A DNA stretch of 64,000 bases from Aricia agestis (Eukaryota; Arthropoda; Insecta; Lepidoptera; Lycaenidae), in the NCBI RefSeq assembly GCF_905147365.1, contig NC_056419.1, forward strand, positions 6,021,501 to 6,085,500. The letters are read 5' to 3'. The notes under the pieces are model-generated. The model searched no databases. It was not told the origin of the DNA and worked only from the letters and a program-made list of their open reading frames with translations. The position numbers were made by a program, and so were the translations under genes. Below are positions 11,784-23,448 of this stretch, piece after piece; positions within the stretch are counted from its first letter, which is position 1, and each line of letters begins with the position of its first letter.

Positions 11784-12046
11784 CAGGGGTCACCAATTAG
11801 TTTCGCTCGGGGTCCGTTTTAAGACATGAAATGACCTTCGCGGTCCACACTTTTTAAAAAGAAATTATTAATCAAAGTTACCGGAAATTACAAAGGTATT
11901 GATTTAGATATCAATGAGATGAGATAAGAATGAATCTCTCTGAAGTTTGGAGTGAAATATTAGTGCAAGCTATAATATATATTGACATTAAATCCTAGCG
12001 CTGTTGAAGTCCTAAGATGTTGAAGTCCGCCATTTGGTGACCCCTA
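11784..12046. mobile_element. hAT-type MITE with perfect 8-bp target duplication
   Basis: The ends CAGGGGTCACCAA and TTGGTGACCCCTA are inverted repeats. The 8-mer ATATAAGT flanks the element on both sides (11776-11783 and 12047-12054). Terminal sequence and 8-bp duplication both fit the hAT superfamily. The interior is 263 bp in total with no transposase. Confidence 0.85.
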
Positions 12047-12628
12047 ATATAAGTTATGTATTTTAAAATGTTGCTTGAGACTTCATGCGCTTTGTACTAG
12101 GGCTGATTGATAAGTTCTCGGCTTTGAGAATTATTCCAATTAAATTATTTAAGGTTTTTTTTTCAATTTTTCGGCATACAAATAACTTGTCGTGGTCAAG
12201 TTATGGTTTTTCGATAGTAGGTATACATATCAATGTTGATTTTATATGAATTATGACATAATAATATAGTAGAAAATTAAATTATGAGGTTTTTTTTATA
12301 GCTATAGGTAAAAGTCAAATCTAACGACAACTCTCAAGCTAAAATCCATCCAGAGGTTTAAGCTGTAGAGTGTTCCAAATATTATACGATATAATAAAAT
12401 AAAATGTTTATGATATTATATACCTAACATACATTTTACATACTCTCAAAAAACTTTACCTTCCTTTGGCGCAGTCGGGTAAGCCTCGTGTGAAGCTAAC
12501 TTCGTGGGCCCTACTCGTGAGTCAAATTTCGTACGGTATGCACTTACGGCGAACCCTATGAGCCATACATTATTCACGGCTAAAGTCACGAACTTTCTAC
12601 CTTTGATCTGAATGATGTTGAAAAGCTA
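12047..12628. other. Stretch without recognised feature
   Basis: Contains runs of T and one somewhat GC-richer patch at about 12470-12560, which I cannot assign. Confidence 0.4.
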
Positions 12629-12802
12629 TATCCACACTGTGCACTTTCATCTTCAATTTTCATCATCAACTTTCATATTGACGCATTCAATAATTGAATG
12701 CGTCAAGGAACGCAACGCCAATATTGTCATTTTTGAAGTTTTTGATGCGGTCAGGCATACGTCGCGGGCATGCCTCACGTTGGCTGTTGACTGCGCTATA
12801 AC

Positions 12803-13368
12803 TAGGGAATGCAATCTTGCCTTTTTTAGCGTGATTGATCTCGGACGAAAAAAAGGCGAGATCTCGCGAGTTTGACGAGATTGCACTTGAGCATAAAAAC
12901 GTCTTATTTGAAGCGCGGACTGACACGGACGGAGTTGCGATCACGGAGTCAAAGCAAAGAGGAGCTGGCCTAAGCAACTGTGCACTGTGATTCTCAACTA
13001 GGTCCTGAATTTTGACTTCTCGTTGTTTTGTTAGTTATAAAAGAACTATTTTATTACTAAAAGATGTGTGTTTGATAGTGCGTTTTTATAATTCTGGGTG
13101 TCACGTTATCGTGGACACCGGCTTGTTTGATGCATAATAAAAATTCTATTGAAAAAAATCGTGAAAATGAATCTTTATCTTATAATGTCACTTATAATAT
13201 TTATTACTGCTTTTTCGTAATTTATTCAAATATTGTGATTATTTGCAAAATAACCCACCAAACTGCTAATCTCGCGAGGTCTCGAAATTGGCGAGATCTC
13301 GCGGTATTTTATTCATAAACTCGCGGGATCTCGCTTGAGCCCCAATCTCACGAGATTTGCATTCCCTA
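12803..13368. mobile_element. hAT-like element nested in the outer MITE
   Basis: Ends TAGGGAATGCAA and TTTGCATTCCCTA are inverted repeats, flanked by an 8-bp duplication GCTATAAC (12795-12802 and 13369-13376). The 8-bp duplication fits hAT. Subterminal regions carry repeated GCGAGATCTCGCG-type palindromic motifs in both halves, which may be subterminal transposase-binding repeats (inference). No transposase frame. Confidence 0.85.
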
Positions 13369-13384
13369 GCTATAACGCATGCCC

Positions 13385-13846
13385 TTAAGAGGATACACCA
13401 GGGGCGAGAGAAATTGAAAATAGGTATTTGAAAATGTATTGCTGTCTCACCAATCTCAAGTCTCCCACCGCAGAGTTCTAATAAAAGAACAGAAAATCTT
13501 CGATTCGTTGTCCGCTGATTCCTTCTCCAAAACTTAACCGATTTAAGTAATTTTTTCATTAAGAATTAAAGCAAGGTTTGAGCTGTGTTCCTATGTTTTA
13601 TTTTTTTTTTTGTATATTCTAGCCAGTTTTGTTTTCTGGGTGTTTTGAAAATCTGGCCATTTTTTTGGGTTTTTGGACGCTCTTATCTTTTTTAATAATT
13701 AAATTATGAAAAAAAAGAAAACATAGGGACATGCTAATAGTAGCCATATATATTCAGGAAAAAAATCATAACTCTACCGGCATTATCCAGGGAGGAAACA
13801 GGGGACAGCGTTTGTATGGAAAAACGGTGGTGTGGAATCATCTTAA
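13385..13846. mobile_element. TTAA-type (piggyBac-like) MITE nested in the outer MITE
   Basis: It begins TTAAGAGGATACACCAGG and ends GTGTGGAATCATCTTAA, giving short inverted ends with a shared TTAA. Two more members lie at 16946-17387 and 18013-18314. The uninterrupted outer MITE at 52 kb reads TTGA at this spot, so the site was probably TTAA or one base away from it before insertion. TTAA duplication is the piggyBac hallmark; the superfamily is inferred from that alone. Confidence 0.8.
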
Positions 13847-13907
13847 CGAACAGAAAAAGCTAAAGAGTTGCATGGGTTACTGGAAGGTATATTACCATAC
13901 TAGATTA

Positions 13908-14096
13908 CTGAAAATTCGTTAATCGAGCGGAAACCGTACATTTTCGGTATAAAAAGTATCCTATGTCCTTTCCCGAAACTCAAACTATCTCCTTACCGAA
14001 TTTCAGCAAAATCGGTTCAGCGGTTTGGGCGTGAAGAGGTAACAGACAGACAGATAGACAGACACACTTTCGCATTTATCATATTAAGGACGGATT
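13908..14096 (-). mobile_element. Helitron (Lep1-like), 3'-truncated
   Basis: The minus strand reads from a decayed start through GCGAAAGTGTGTCTGTC, TTACCTCTTCACGCC, AACCGCTGAACCGATTTTGC and GGACATAGGATACTTTTTAT. The hairpin and CTAG end are missing. Confidence 0.75.
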
Positions 14097-16945
14097 TGAA
14101 GAGTGGCAATAGATAGTTTCATTGGCCACTGCCACTCGCGATATAATAATTATTATTTCGATATCTGGAAAATAATACATTTTTTAATTTAGGGGTGCAT
14201 AGCTAATGGGGTGTACCTTTAAGTAATCAAGCATTGCTTTCAATAGAAACAAGCAACAAAAATACAATCAGTGCGTTATTAGTAAATACGTCACAAAAGA
14301 CTTACTCACCATACAATAGTCCATGGAGTTTCACTTTTAAAATCCAAATATTGTTTCAAAAAAGCCGAAAGTGAAAGAATAGTACGTAACAAACGTAATA
14401 ATATTATCGTCAAAATATAGAAAACATTGTAAATGGAATAAGCAGAAACTAATTGTAACAGATAATAAACTTATGTAACTTTTACGACCAAAACAGTCCT
14501 TTCGGGTAGTTTGTACAATTACTGAATATGGAGCAATAAAGTTGACGTATTGTCAACTTTTTGTACAATACATTTTTATTATTGTAAGCGTTTTTGTACA
14601 ATCTTTATTGTCACTTATTGTTCCAGAAAATGAAACTAAGAGTTGATTGCTACTATTTTGTTTCTTTGTGTTCGTAAAACTTTTCATTTCGTTACCTGAT
14701 AGTTTTGCGTAAGCACATGTTTCCGAGTATTATTTTAAAAATGCTTTTGTCATTGGTTCGTTGATGAATCATCTGTTTGTCGACAATTTGGAAATTGAAA
14801 TTTCACTTATTAAAATAAAATCTGTCTTTGACAGACCGACGGACTTAATAATAGAGTGCGTTTTTACCCTTTGGGTGCGAAGACCCCAAAAGAGGAACCA
14901 ATTCAATAAGAAAAATTTAACAATATCAATAATTATTTATACATAGCTGTTATATTTTTTATTTAATAAAATAGACTAACTTAACAAAGTTAAAATGGAG
15001 AATCGTAGGCAAGAGCTTGCTTATTGAATTCCATTGGCTACTTGTAACAACCAAAATATGTATAGTAGCAATGATATGATACCATACATAATAAATCATC
15101 ATACATTGTACAATCAAAACGAAATTATTTATCCATACAGGTGCTGTATTATCTAATATCAACATTCCATCCTAATTGTTATTAACGAATCTCATAGCTA
15201 GCATTAAATTGTCATAAGAACATCGTGCTATCATTTGTAACTATTTACTTAGCACCACCTTAATCGACAACAGTTCTACAGTATAACCTGTCGGTACAAA
15301 GATGGAACCTTGCCGCAGTGAGGTTTTTATCAGATTGTTAGCAGCCGAAATATGGGGCGGATATATCTGACGGGCCTGACACACCGACGGCCATAATTCG
15401 TAGCTTGAGGCTCGTTATGCTACAAAAACGGCATAGGATATGCTTCGCTGACGGCCCCTAATGAAAGACGCCTCAAATTAAATGGCCTCTCGCCGTGTTA
15501 TGTAAAGATTGGCCGAGTATAGCGGTCAGTTATTTTAAAACAGGAAAGCAGAGGATCGATCTTATAGAAGCTCTGATGTAGCTATTTAACATCATATCTC
15601 ATAGAAGTTCTTATAGAAGCAGAATGTAGCTATTCTACATCAGAGCGATCTATACGATCGATCGCATAGTGAATTTGCCGAATGTCAGTTTATATTATGT
15701 TTAGTTATTAATTCCATCATAAAATAATCAATTATGTTACAGTTTTACTGTAAAAATCTAGTTAAAGAAGGTTAAAACTGTTATTTTTTTAAATAATTTT
15801 ATCTCAAGGAACAAAACTTAAGGCTTTAAATCTTCATTGAAGAGAACATGCAAAAGAGGAAAAAATATTAATAATATGTAGTTTATTCATATTAATAGTT
15901 AGATTTTTTTTTCATTTGGTAATTTTTAACATAATTACAGTCATTTAAATTTATATTACAAAATAATAATTGTTTTCGGAAATATCAACGATCGATTTTT
16001 TCATAGCCATATTAAGATAATATTTATATTATGCAGCATTATAATTATTATGGATTACAACATTTAAAATCTACACCTGTCCGTCATATCCCGCGTCTAT
16101 TAAGAAATCCCAATCATCATTAACAAATATCTAATTACTAATTAGCCTTAAACAGCTGCGGAACCATGAACTATATAAAATTAATCAAAGCACGGACATA
16201 AAACTATAAAACTAACAAGCCGCACGCTCATCTTCCCAAATGTATCACAATTAATAAACTATCGAAAACATAGTTTTATTACTAACCTTGTTAATATTGT
16301 GGCCAAGTACGAGTCTGGTTTTGAACGTGATGGTTCAGTAGTAGGCATTGCAGCGACACAAAAAGGAGGTTTTTCAATTACTTTTTTATACACTACAGTA
16401 ATTAATAAGTATTTAAATACAAGAAAAATCGTCATCAGTTAGGTAAAATGCTCCTGTCAGTTACAGGATCTTCTGTTTTTTTTTTCTGGTAGAAAATTGA
16501 AATTTATACTTAATTATAAAATTATAGCCTGTAAACAAAAATACATTATAATAATTACCTACCAGAAAGAAGTTTTATGCAGTAAATTAATTAAATTTTA
16601 TCGAGATATGAAAAAAATATGTTAAAAAAGAAGTAACAATAAACTCAAGTTACAGAAAATACAAAATTAAGCATTAAGTACTTAAGAATATTATTTAATT
16701 TCAGACTCTTACTGTCAATACTGAATATATTAGGAAAAGCTATTTGAATAATTTGTTCAGCCGCAGACAGTCACATTATATCACAATATAGACGGGTAAG
16801 GGTTCCCTTGACAACGGAACCCTAAATAATTACGACCTTCAATACAGAGGTAGTATTAGAGGTTATTTCGAAATGTGAAAATTATAATCTTAGATGCTAC
16901 AAAACTCGGGTTGTATGATGTATCCAAATTATATGAACGAACTTG
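14097..16945. other. 2.8 kb mostly unassigned, with two short repeat scraps
   Basis: 14826-14896 is the 3' end (TTTTTACCCTTTGGGTGCG) of the AAGTGCGAG repeat family seen complete at 20.1 and 49.1 kb. 16785-16826 (GGGTTCC...GGAACCCTAAA) is another scrap of that type. A small hairpin with AAAGTTGAC arms lies at 14538-14560. 15300-15670 has less AT-rich sequence with partial inverted repeats that I could not place. No gene is supported. Confidence 0.45.
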
Positions 16946-17387
16946 TTAAGAGGATACACCAGGGGCGAGAGAAATTGAAAATAGGTATTTGAAAATGTAC
17001 TCGTATTGCTGTCTCACCAATCTCAAGTCTCCCACCGCAGAGCGCGATATAGACAACACGACAAAAGTTCTAATAAAAGAACAGAAAATCTTCGATTCGT
17101 TGTCCGCTGATTTCTTTTCCAAAACTTAACCGTTTTAAGTACTTTTTTCATTAAGAATTAAAGCGAGGCTTGAGCTGTGTTCCTATGTTTTATAATTTTT
17201 TTTGGGTTTTTGGACGTTCTTATCTTTTTTAATAATAAACATATGAAAAAAAAAAAGGAAAACATAGGGACATGCTAATAGTGGCCATAGATATTCAGGA
17301 AAAAAATCATAACTCTACCGGCATTATCCAGGGAGGAAACAGGGGACAACGTTTGTATGGAAAAACGGCGGTGTGGAATCCTCTTAA
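16946..17387. mobile_element. TTAA-type MITE, first unit of a three-element array
   Basis: Starts TTAAGAGGATACACCAGG and ends TGTGGAATCCTCTTAA. It is closely similar to the 13385-13846 element, including AGAACAGAAAATCTTCGATT and GCATTATCCAGGGAGGAAAC. Its right TTAA (17384-17387) is also the left TTAA of the next element. Confidence 0.85.
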
Positions 17388-18016
17388 GAGCGTTTACACC
17401 TAATTTCAAGTTTCCATACAAACCTGCGGCGGGCTATTTAAATTGCTTTGCGCGCAACGATTTATACTAGTTTTAAAATATTTGTAGAAAAAAAACAACA
17501 AAATATTTGGTGATATTTAAAAACATTTTTTTATTAAATTAAAGTGTTCTTCTATGATATGAAGCCATTATTATATTAAATGAAGTTAAATAAATAGGTA
17601 AAAAATAGTTTTAATTCCTTGATATTTCTTTGATATTTCTCATTCTTTGAATTCAAATTAAGTACATAAAGTTATATGACTAAACGAAATATTTTTTTCT
17701 GCTATCTATTTGCTTAAGGATCTTGTCAATAGGTTATTATTATTTTTTAATTAGATCTGTCGCTGGTTTCGTAAATTAAAAGCTTGGAAACCGATACTAA
17801 AATGGAATTTAAAAAAAGCTCTGTTAAGGTATCGAGATTTAATGTACAAATACTCTATAAATCGTATTTTTTTCTCTGCTAACTTTTTAGACAGTGAAAT
17901 TTTCTATAAAAATAAGTTATCAACATTTTTATAGAGATAATTGGTTGATGATTTTTTCAAGTTTGAAAAGTACAGTTTTAAGCCAAATTGAGCGTGAAAG
18001 GTGTAAACGCTCTTAA
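17384..18016. mobile_element. TTAA-type MITE of a second family, middle of the array
   Basis: The ends TTAAGAGCGTTTACACCT and AGGTGTAAACGCTCTTAA are perfect inverted repeats, 633 bp apart. They share the TTAAGAG start with the neighbours but differ after it. The interior is AT-rich and non-coding. It abuts both neighbours through shared TTAA sites. Confidence 0.85.
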
Positions 18017-18314
18017 GAGGATACACTAGGGGCTAGAGAAATGAAAAAAAAAGTACGTGTAAGGGAGATCGCAGACGACAGGCTTTTTGTGCAATCGAGT
18101 CTGCGGCGCCCATACAGTCGGCATGGCGCGGCCATCTCTGTTTTCTGGATGTTTGAACACAGCGGAAAATCTGGCCATTTTTATAAAACATAGAGACATT
18201 GTATTAGTGGCCGTAGATATTCAGGAAAAAAATTATAACTCTACTAGCATTATCCAGGGAGGAAACAGGGGACAACGTTTGTATGGAAAAAAGAGCCGTG
18301 TGGACTCCTCTTAA
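18013..18314. mobile_element. TTAA-type MITE, third unit of the array, deletion variant
   Basis: Starts TTAAGAGGATACACTAGG and ends GTGTGGACTCCTCTTAA. The right 130 bp closely match the first unit. The middle has a block (TTTTCTGGATGTTTGAA, AAATCTGGCCATTTTT) shared with the 13.4-kb copy rather than with the first unit. It is therefore a related subfamily, not a plain duplication of unit one. Confidence 0.8.
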
Positions 18315-18441
18315 GATCAGCCGGCGTCAGGTAATATATAGACAAGTGCCTCTTTTTCTGAGCAAAAGTGTTCTCATGAGAGACACATTGAAAATATTTT
18401 TGATAACATTTCTCTTTTGGAAAACAAAACGTTTGCGAGTT

Positions 18442-18515
18442 TCTTACGCCGGTTCTTCTCGCCGGGGTAGTTCCCGAACCGGTGGTAGGCATCAGGTAGA
18501 CATTCTGAAAAAATT
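18442..18515 (+). mobile_element. LINE-like C-terminal fragment (YAGSSRR motif)
   Basis: TTACGCCGGTTCTTCTCGCC and CGGTGGTAGGC recur at 53490-53565, reading YAGSSRRxSSRTGG in one frame in both places, then ACATTCTGAAAA. The conserved reading frame in two dispersed copies suggests the end of a retrotransposon reading frame. I cannot name the clade. Confidence 0.5.
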
Positions 18516-19877
18516 TGATTCAAATTTACTCAGAAATAAAACATTTTTTTTTTTTGTAAAAACTAGTAAATAAGATTTTAGAAGGGCTGATTCACACCGA
18601 CGCATCCATGGTTAAAGTCGGTGCTCGGTAGTAGAATACGAATATAACAGAATGGGAATATTTAAAACTCTACGTTCTTAATAATTATTTGGTTGTAAGA
18701 TCTTACTTAGGCAATTTGTAGCGCATTTTACACGCTTAAACGTGACAAATATGTGCCAGTCTAGTTCGAGTAACACGAGAACTAAAAAAAATTACCTTCC
18801 AGTAGCAAACAAATATTATATTGACCTTAACTTTTAAAAATACTTATTAACCTTGTTTATTATAAAGTTACGTGTAAAGTTCATCGCGTCAGTTTATAAA
18901 AATACATTATTACGAAAATATTATAGTCACTGCTAAATAATTGTTTTATCATCCTATTTTAAAACGAGGTTTGTAATTTTATGTATTGTGTTTTAAGTCG
19001 AAAGTCGTATTTTATGCCTTAAACTTTTAAGATAAAACTAAGGATTTAAATAAAATAAAAATATGCTTACATTTTATTTGAAAAGCAATAACATTTATTA
19101 AGAATCAAGTGTTAGACAAAAGTCAAGCTCTTTTATTGAATACTTATCTATAATCTCAATGTTATATTGACCTTTTGAAAATGTATTTACCATTTACATT
19201 CCTATAGTGACTCGTACATTTGAGTATTGTGATGGTTTTAATTTCACTGTTTGAAATTTAAAATAAAAAATGTTCGAAACATACCTAAGCCATAAAAGTT
19301 GCGCGGCATTATGTTATTTCGGCTACATTTTTTAACCTAGAAAAAAGGACTTTATCGTGAAATAATCATACAATTATATGATTTTATCATCATTATAAAA
19401 CAATTTCCCCAGTTTTATTCCTTAACATGAAACCACCTTAAGGGTGCACCAGCAATCTTATTTATGACCCAAAAGCGCTCCCCCTTACTGCACAATAACT
19501 CAATGATCTAATTATTGTAATTCAGTGCCCCAAACTTAATTGGTCAAATTAAAAGAGTCAGTCGAATTGAGTGCTGACCGGAAAGTGACCAATTAGGGGT
19601 TATAAAGTCAGGATACGTAGTAAAATAATAAATCTATAGCGGCCGGCCAATTAATAAGTCATCCAGCGCCGAAAATTCTGACGGCACGGAATTATTATTT
19701 TTTAATGAATTCCATTATTTCGGAAGCTTATTCATAAATTATAACGCTATTATGACGTGAATTATTGATTTATACGAGCCTTTACTTGACACAATCTGTG
19801 CTCACAAAGTAGATTTTAATTGTTGTTCCACATAAATATTATGAACTTTGTTTATCAAGTCTGTCATGCTAAGTTCT
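18516..19877. other. 1.3 kb AT-rich, unassigned
   Basis: No feature was recognised. Confidence 0.45.
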
Positions 19878-20029
19878 CACATACGGTTTTGCTCGATAGT
19901 TTCACTCCAAATTGAGTAATAATTACAGTGTGGACCGCAAAACTCACGGCTCAAAGGCTAGCATCGAGCCGGCTCGATGGAATTAATATCGATTTGGAGT
20001 AAAACTATCGAGCAATGCTGAATGTGTGG
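19878..20029. mobile_element. Inverted-repeat MITE, TIR with GCTCGATAGTTT
   Basis: Left CACATACGGTTTTGCTCGAT and its inverted counterpart ending GTGTGG pair over about 37 bp with a few mismatches, covering TTGCTCGATAGTTT and ACTCCAAAT. Length about 152 bp. No target duplication was identified. Confidence 0.6.
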
Positions 20030-20063
20030 ACGAAAGCATGAGCCTTGATTGCTTGATCGAACC

Positions 20064-20713
20064 CTAGATGACGCCCGCAACTCTGTTGCGCAGAAATTCA
20101 TATTAAATCACGCGGGAACCGTACATAAAAATCAGCCAAGTGCGAGTTAGACTCGCGCACGTAGGGTTCCGTACATCCGTACCACAATAGAGCAAAAATA
20201 GGCTGAAAATTGTATCTTTTGTATGGTTTACATATTTAATTTATTATTGATTTATAATTTTATTTTTGATTATTAAAGTACAAATACAATATATAGTATT
20301 TCGTGATTATTTCAAGTGCCTATGTGTTGCAGTTATTGATATCGAGCAAAAATAGCAAAAAATCACGTTTGTTGTATAGGAGCCCCCTTAAATATTTTTT
20401 TTGTTTTGTTTTAAGTATATGTTGTTATAGATATACACAATCTGTGAAAATTTCAGAAGTCTAGCTATAGCAGCTTGAGTTACAGCCTGGAGACACACAG
20501 ACAGACACAGACAGACGGTCAGACATCGAAGTCTTTGTAATAGGGTCCCGTTTTTACCCTTTGGGTACGGAACCCTAAAAAGCATGCTATATCCCTTTCG
20601 CGGAACTCAAAGTATTTGAATACCATGTTTCATCAAAATCGGTTCAGCGGTTAAGGCGTGAAGAGTTAACAGACAGACAGATACACTTTCGCATTTATAA
20701 TATCAGTATGGAT
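20064..20713 (-). mobile_element. Helitron (Lep1-like) interrupted by another repeat
   Basis: The minus-strand 3' end is at 20064-20067 (CTAG) with the GCAACTCTGTTGC hairpin beside it. The 5' part lies at 20582-20713 with GCGAAAGTGTATCTG and the start near 20713. Between them, at 20126-20581, sits a complete AAGTGCGAG-family repeat. A little Helitron sequence around the junction (the 'GGGATAAAAAG' block) is missing. Confidence 0.8.
20126..20581 (+). mobile_element. AAGTGCGAG/GGTACGGAACCCTAAAA dispersed repeat, full copy
   Basis: Starts AAAATCAGCCAAGTGCGAG and ends TTTTTACCCTTTGGGTACGG then AACCCTAAAAA. It has GAGCAAAAAT, GAGCCCCC and a CAGACAGACG-rich stretch in fixed order. Other members are at 27745-28071 and 49091-49698, with a variant at 42156-42892. 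The A-rich 3' end suggests retroposition. Its class is not established by the sequence. Confidence 0.8.
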
Positions 20714-22321
20714 ATTTATTTGGTTAAAAACGATATAATCGAAGTCCAAATTAAACTTCAATTATTTATTTCTTTTGTGCCACAGTAACCAACAAGCGAC
20801 AGTTTATAGCTTGTTGTTATTAAAAAGTAGTCGTAGTTAATAAATCTCTTTTAATTTATGTCCAAATACATAATAAGGGGAAAATAGTATAAAGAGTGTC
20901 CGGTGAACATTATTTATAAGTCTTCCGCTGAGACCTCAATGCAATGATTTTGTAGAAAGGATGGGTCCTTAGGGAACATTTTTTGACCTTCTACCTTTGA
21001 TCCTTACTTGATGTCATTAATGAGAAGGTGGTATTTCTGTTTATTACCTCTTTACATTCAAGCTGCAGAACCGATTTGTAGGAGATACTTAAGATCGAAA
21101 CAATAAGACATATTTTAAAGATATTTTTTTTCTTGAAAAAATGAAGTGCTCGCGTCATAAATAAATTTTGACGAAACAGAGTGGCGAATAACATCTAGGA
21201 TTAGTTACGTAGAAAGCGGGTAGATAATTATATGTAATAATTATTATTAATATACTTAATAGTTGTTTAGCACAAAACAAATCGCAATTTATATACTCTT
21301 CTAAAATCTAAAGTCTGGTCTGTTGGCATAGCAGTTAGCACTCATGTTGGAGACGTTTTTTTTAGACCAAGTGCTTTATCCTTACGGTAATATTCCTCAA
21401 AGTAAATAAAGCTAATAAATCCCATTCAGTGAAAGGTGCATTGGATGTGTGTAGCCGTACATAAATAATATTGATTTATAAATAAATTGGTTTTTAGTAA
21501 ATAAAAATACTATCATTTTATTGTCATTAAAAATTAAATGGTATTTATATAATGATACTAAATAATGAGCATATTCCCTTATTGCATCCCAAATCCTTAG
21601 ATTTATTTTAGCCTTTTTAGCCACTTAGTTCTTTATGTAGAATATAAAATTACGCGAGATTTATTAAGACCCCATCATTCATGAAGAATGTTAAACAAAA
21701 AATCGATTTCGAAATTAAATTATTGTAATCGATTACAGAAGATCGATTTAGAAGCAATTACATAACACCTTCTGTGGAAATCACACCTTTGAGTACAAAT
21801 TAAGAGTCTCGTTCCTGTGGTCGAAGCGAACTAACAGCCGCTAACAAGAGATTGTTATAGGGATGTGACGTGCATGTGGGAATATCGATGTTTTGAAAAC
21901 TAACAACAAAAAGCAAGAAGGATATACCTACGTAAAAATTTATTAAAGAAGTAATATTTAGGAAATAATGCGATAAGACAGTTGGCCAATGATTAGAGAA
22001 ATGAAACAAGAAAAAATTTAAGTACTGGTATATAAGCTATTTGGCATCGCGTCTAGGGAATTGAGACAAATCCGAAAAAATAATATCCACAGCCGAAAAT
22101 ATTATTACCGTACGGTAGGTACAGTTATAATATATATAAATATATAAATAAATATTATTAGCGTACCGTGATAAAAAGCAGGATCCTTTTTGGAAGTCAG
22201 TTAAAAATAACTTGGTAGATCTACAAGCTACCGCAAAGACAATCCGAAAAAGTAACTAGAAAGATCTACCACAAACATACGTTTTATTATAATTAGTAGG
22301 GTAATTAATGGTAGCTAGATA
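20714..22321. other. 1.6 kb AT-rich, unassigned
   Basis: Short open frames at 20991-21194, 21412-21624 and 21800-22009 (minus) show no recognisable protein. Confidence 0.45.
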
Positions 22322-22487
22322 CTTACGGCCGTTCCCAATATTTGATCTTTCTCTGGTTTTGCCCTACTAGAGATAGGAATAGCTCACAATTGACATAAAA
22401 TATATGTCTATAATGTCTAATGTGAGCTATTCCTATCTCTAGTAGGGCAAAACCAGAGATAGATCAAATATTGGGAACGGCCGTAAG
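22322..22487. mobile_element. Near-perfect 166-bp hairpin element
   Basis: The 67-bp arms at 22322-22388 and 22421-22487 (CTTACGGCCGTTCCCAATAT...) differ at one position in my comparison. The central 32 bases also pair partly. Such homogeneous arms mean a recent insertion or active arm homogenisation. No target duplication is clear. If transcribed, it would make a long double-stranded RNA hairpin. Confidence 0.85.
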
Positions 22488-23448
22488 GCAATATAGTTTG
22501 AATAATGTCCTTTTTTACAACATTTCTATTCATCGACATACCGCCACATCACTATAATGTTTGGGCAGGTGGCGAAACAGACAAAGGGCTGTTCATATCA
22601 TTAAGTTGTCTTGTTATCGGCGCTCGCGCATCCCACTACAGATAATTCTGAATAATTACTTGGATGGTAATTGGGAGGCTTAACTGTGTGAAAGGGGTAA
22701 CCTAGTGTAATTTGTAAAGTATATCGACGACGGTTTGAAATATTTTAACTAAGATTAATGTCAAACTTTAACTGAGGAGTTGGCGAACAAAACCGGACAA
22801 GTCAAGCAGTGTGCGAAAGTATATTTTTTTCGAATCGTTTTCTCTTAACCAATCTGCGTCAACCCCTGTTAATATTTTCAATCAAAACCGGTTAAAAAGG
22901 CTTTAAAAAGTCAATTTTCCAACAAAACCGGATTAGTTCAGTAGTAGTAGTTGATACTAGTTTTTTAGACACTGTAATTTTTTTCTCGCGGAATAATCCG
23001 GTTCTGTTCGCCAGCTCCTTAACTATAACGAGGCTTTGAAAAGGTTCTGGGGTCTTAGAAAATGACAACATGGGCTGAATTAAACATGTATATATTAGAG
23101 AGACAGTAATAAAATGACTGAGAAGTATGAAATAAAGTAACTGTTTAAAAACTCTACCAATAGTGATTTCTCACTATACGTAGTCTAAACTAAATAACTT
23201 TTTATAGTCCAATTGGCGGCCCACACATTTTTACCACTGCAACTCCTGCTTCGCCAGGATCAACAGCGGTAACGAACCACAAAAACCCATAAATCTGATC
23301 TCAGAGATGCCCAAGGACAAGCTAAATCTACTAAGTCTGTCGACATGACGTGACTCTTTACGAAATTAATCAGAAGAATGATAGGAAGGGCAGAGGATAT
23401 TCCGATCTCCCTCCCCAAGCAAAGTTTCTCAAAAGCTCTTGCCAACTA
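22488..23448. other. About 1 kb unassigned
   Basis: No feature was recognised. The part at 23255-23445 is less AT-rich but carries no known protein motif. Confidence 0.4.

Larger units (their letters stand above)
12629..13860. mobile_element. Outer MITE (TCCACACTGTGC family) split by two later insertions
   Basis: The left part (12629-12802) and the remaining pieces (13369-13384 and 13847-13860) align in order with the uninterrupted copy at 52050-52288. Shared blocks are TCCACACTRTGC, GACGCATTCAATAAT, GTCGCGGGCATGC, TGACTGCGCTA, ACGCATGCCC and CGAACAGAAAAAG. A hAT-like element sits after TGCGCTATAAC and a TTAA element after GCATGCCC. The right terminus after CGAACAGAAAAAGC is lost or replaced. 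Confidence 0.8.

Noticed and set aside
12470..12560. tRNA-like or exon-like GC-richer patch
   Set aside because: No boxes, splice signals or frame support it.
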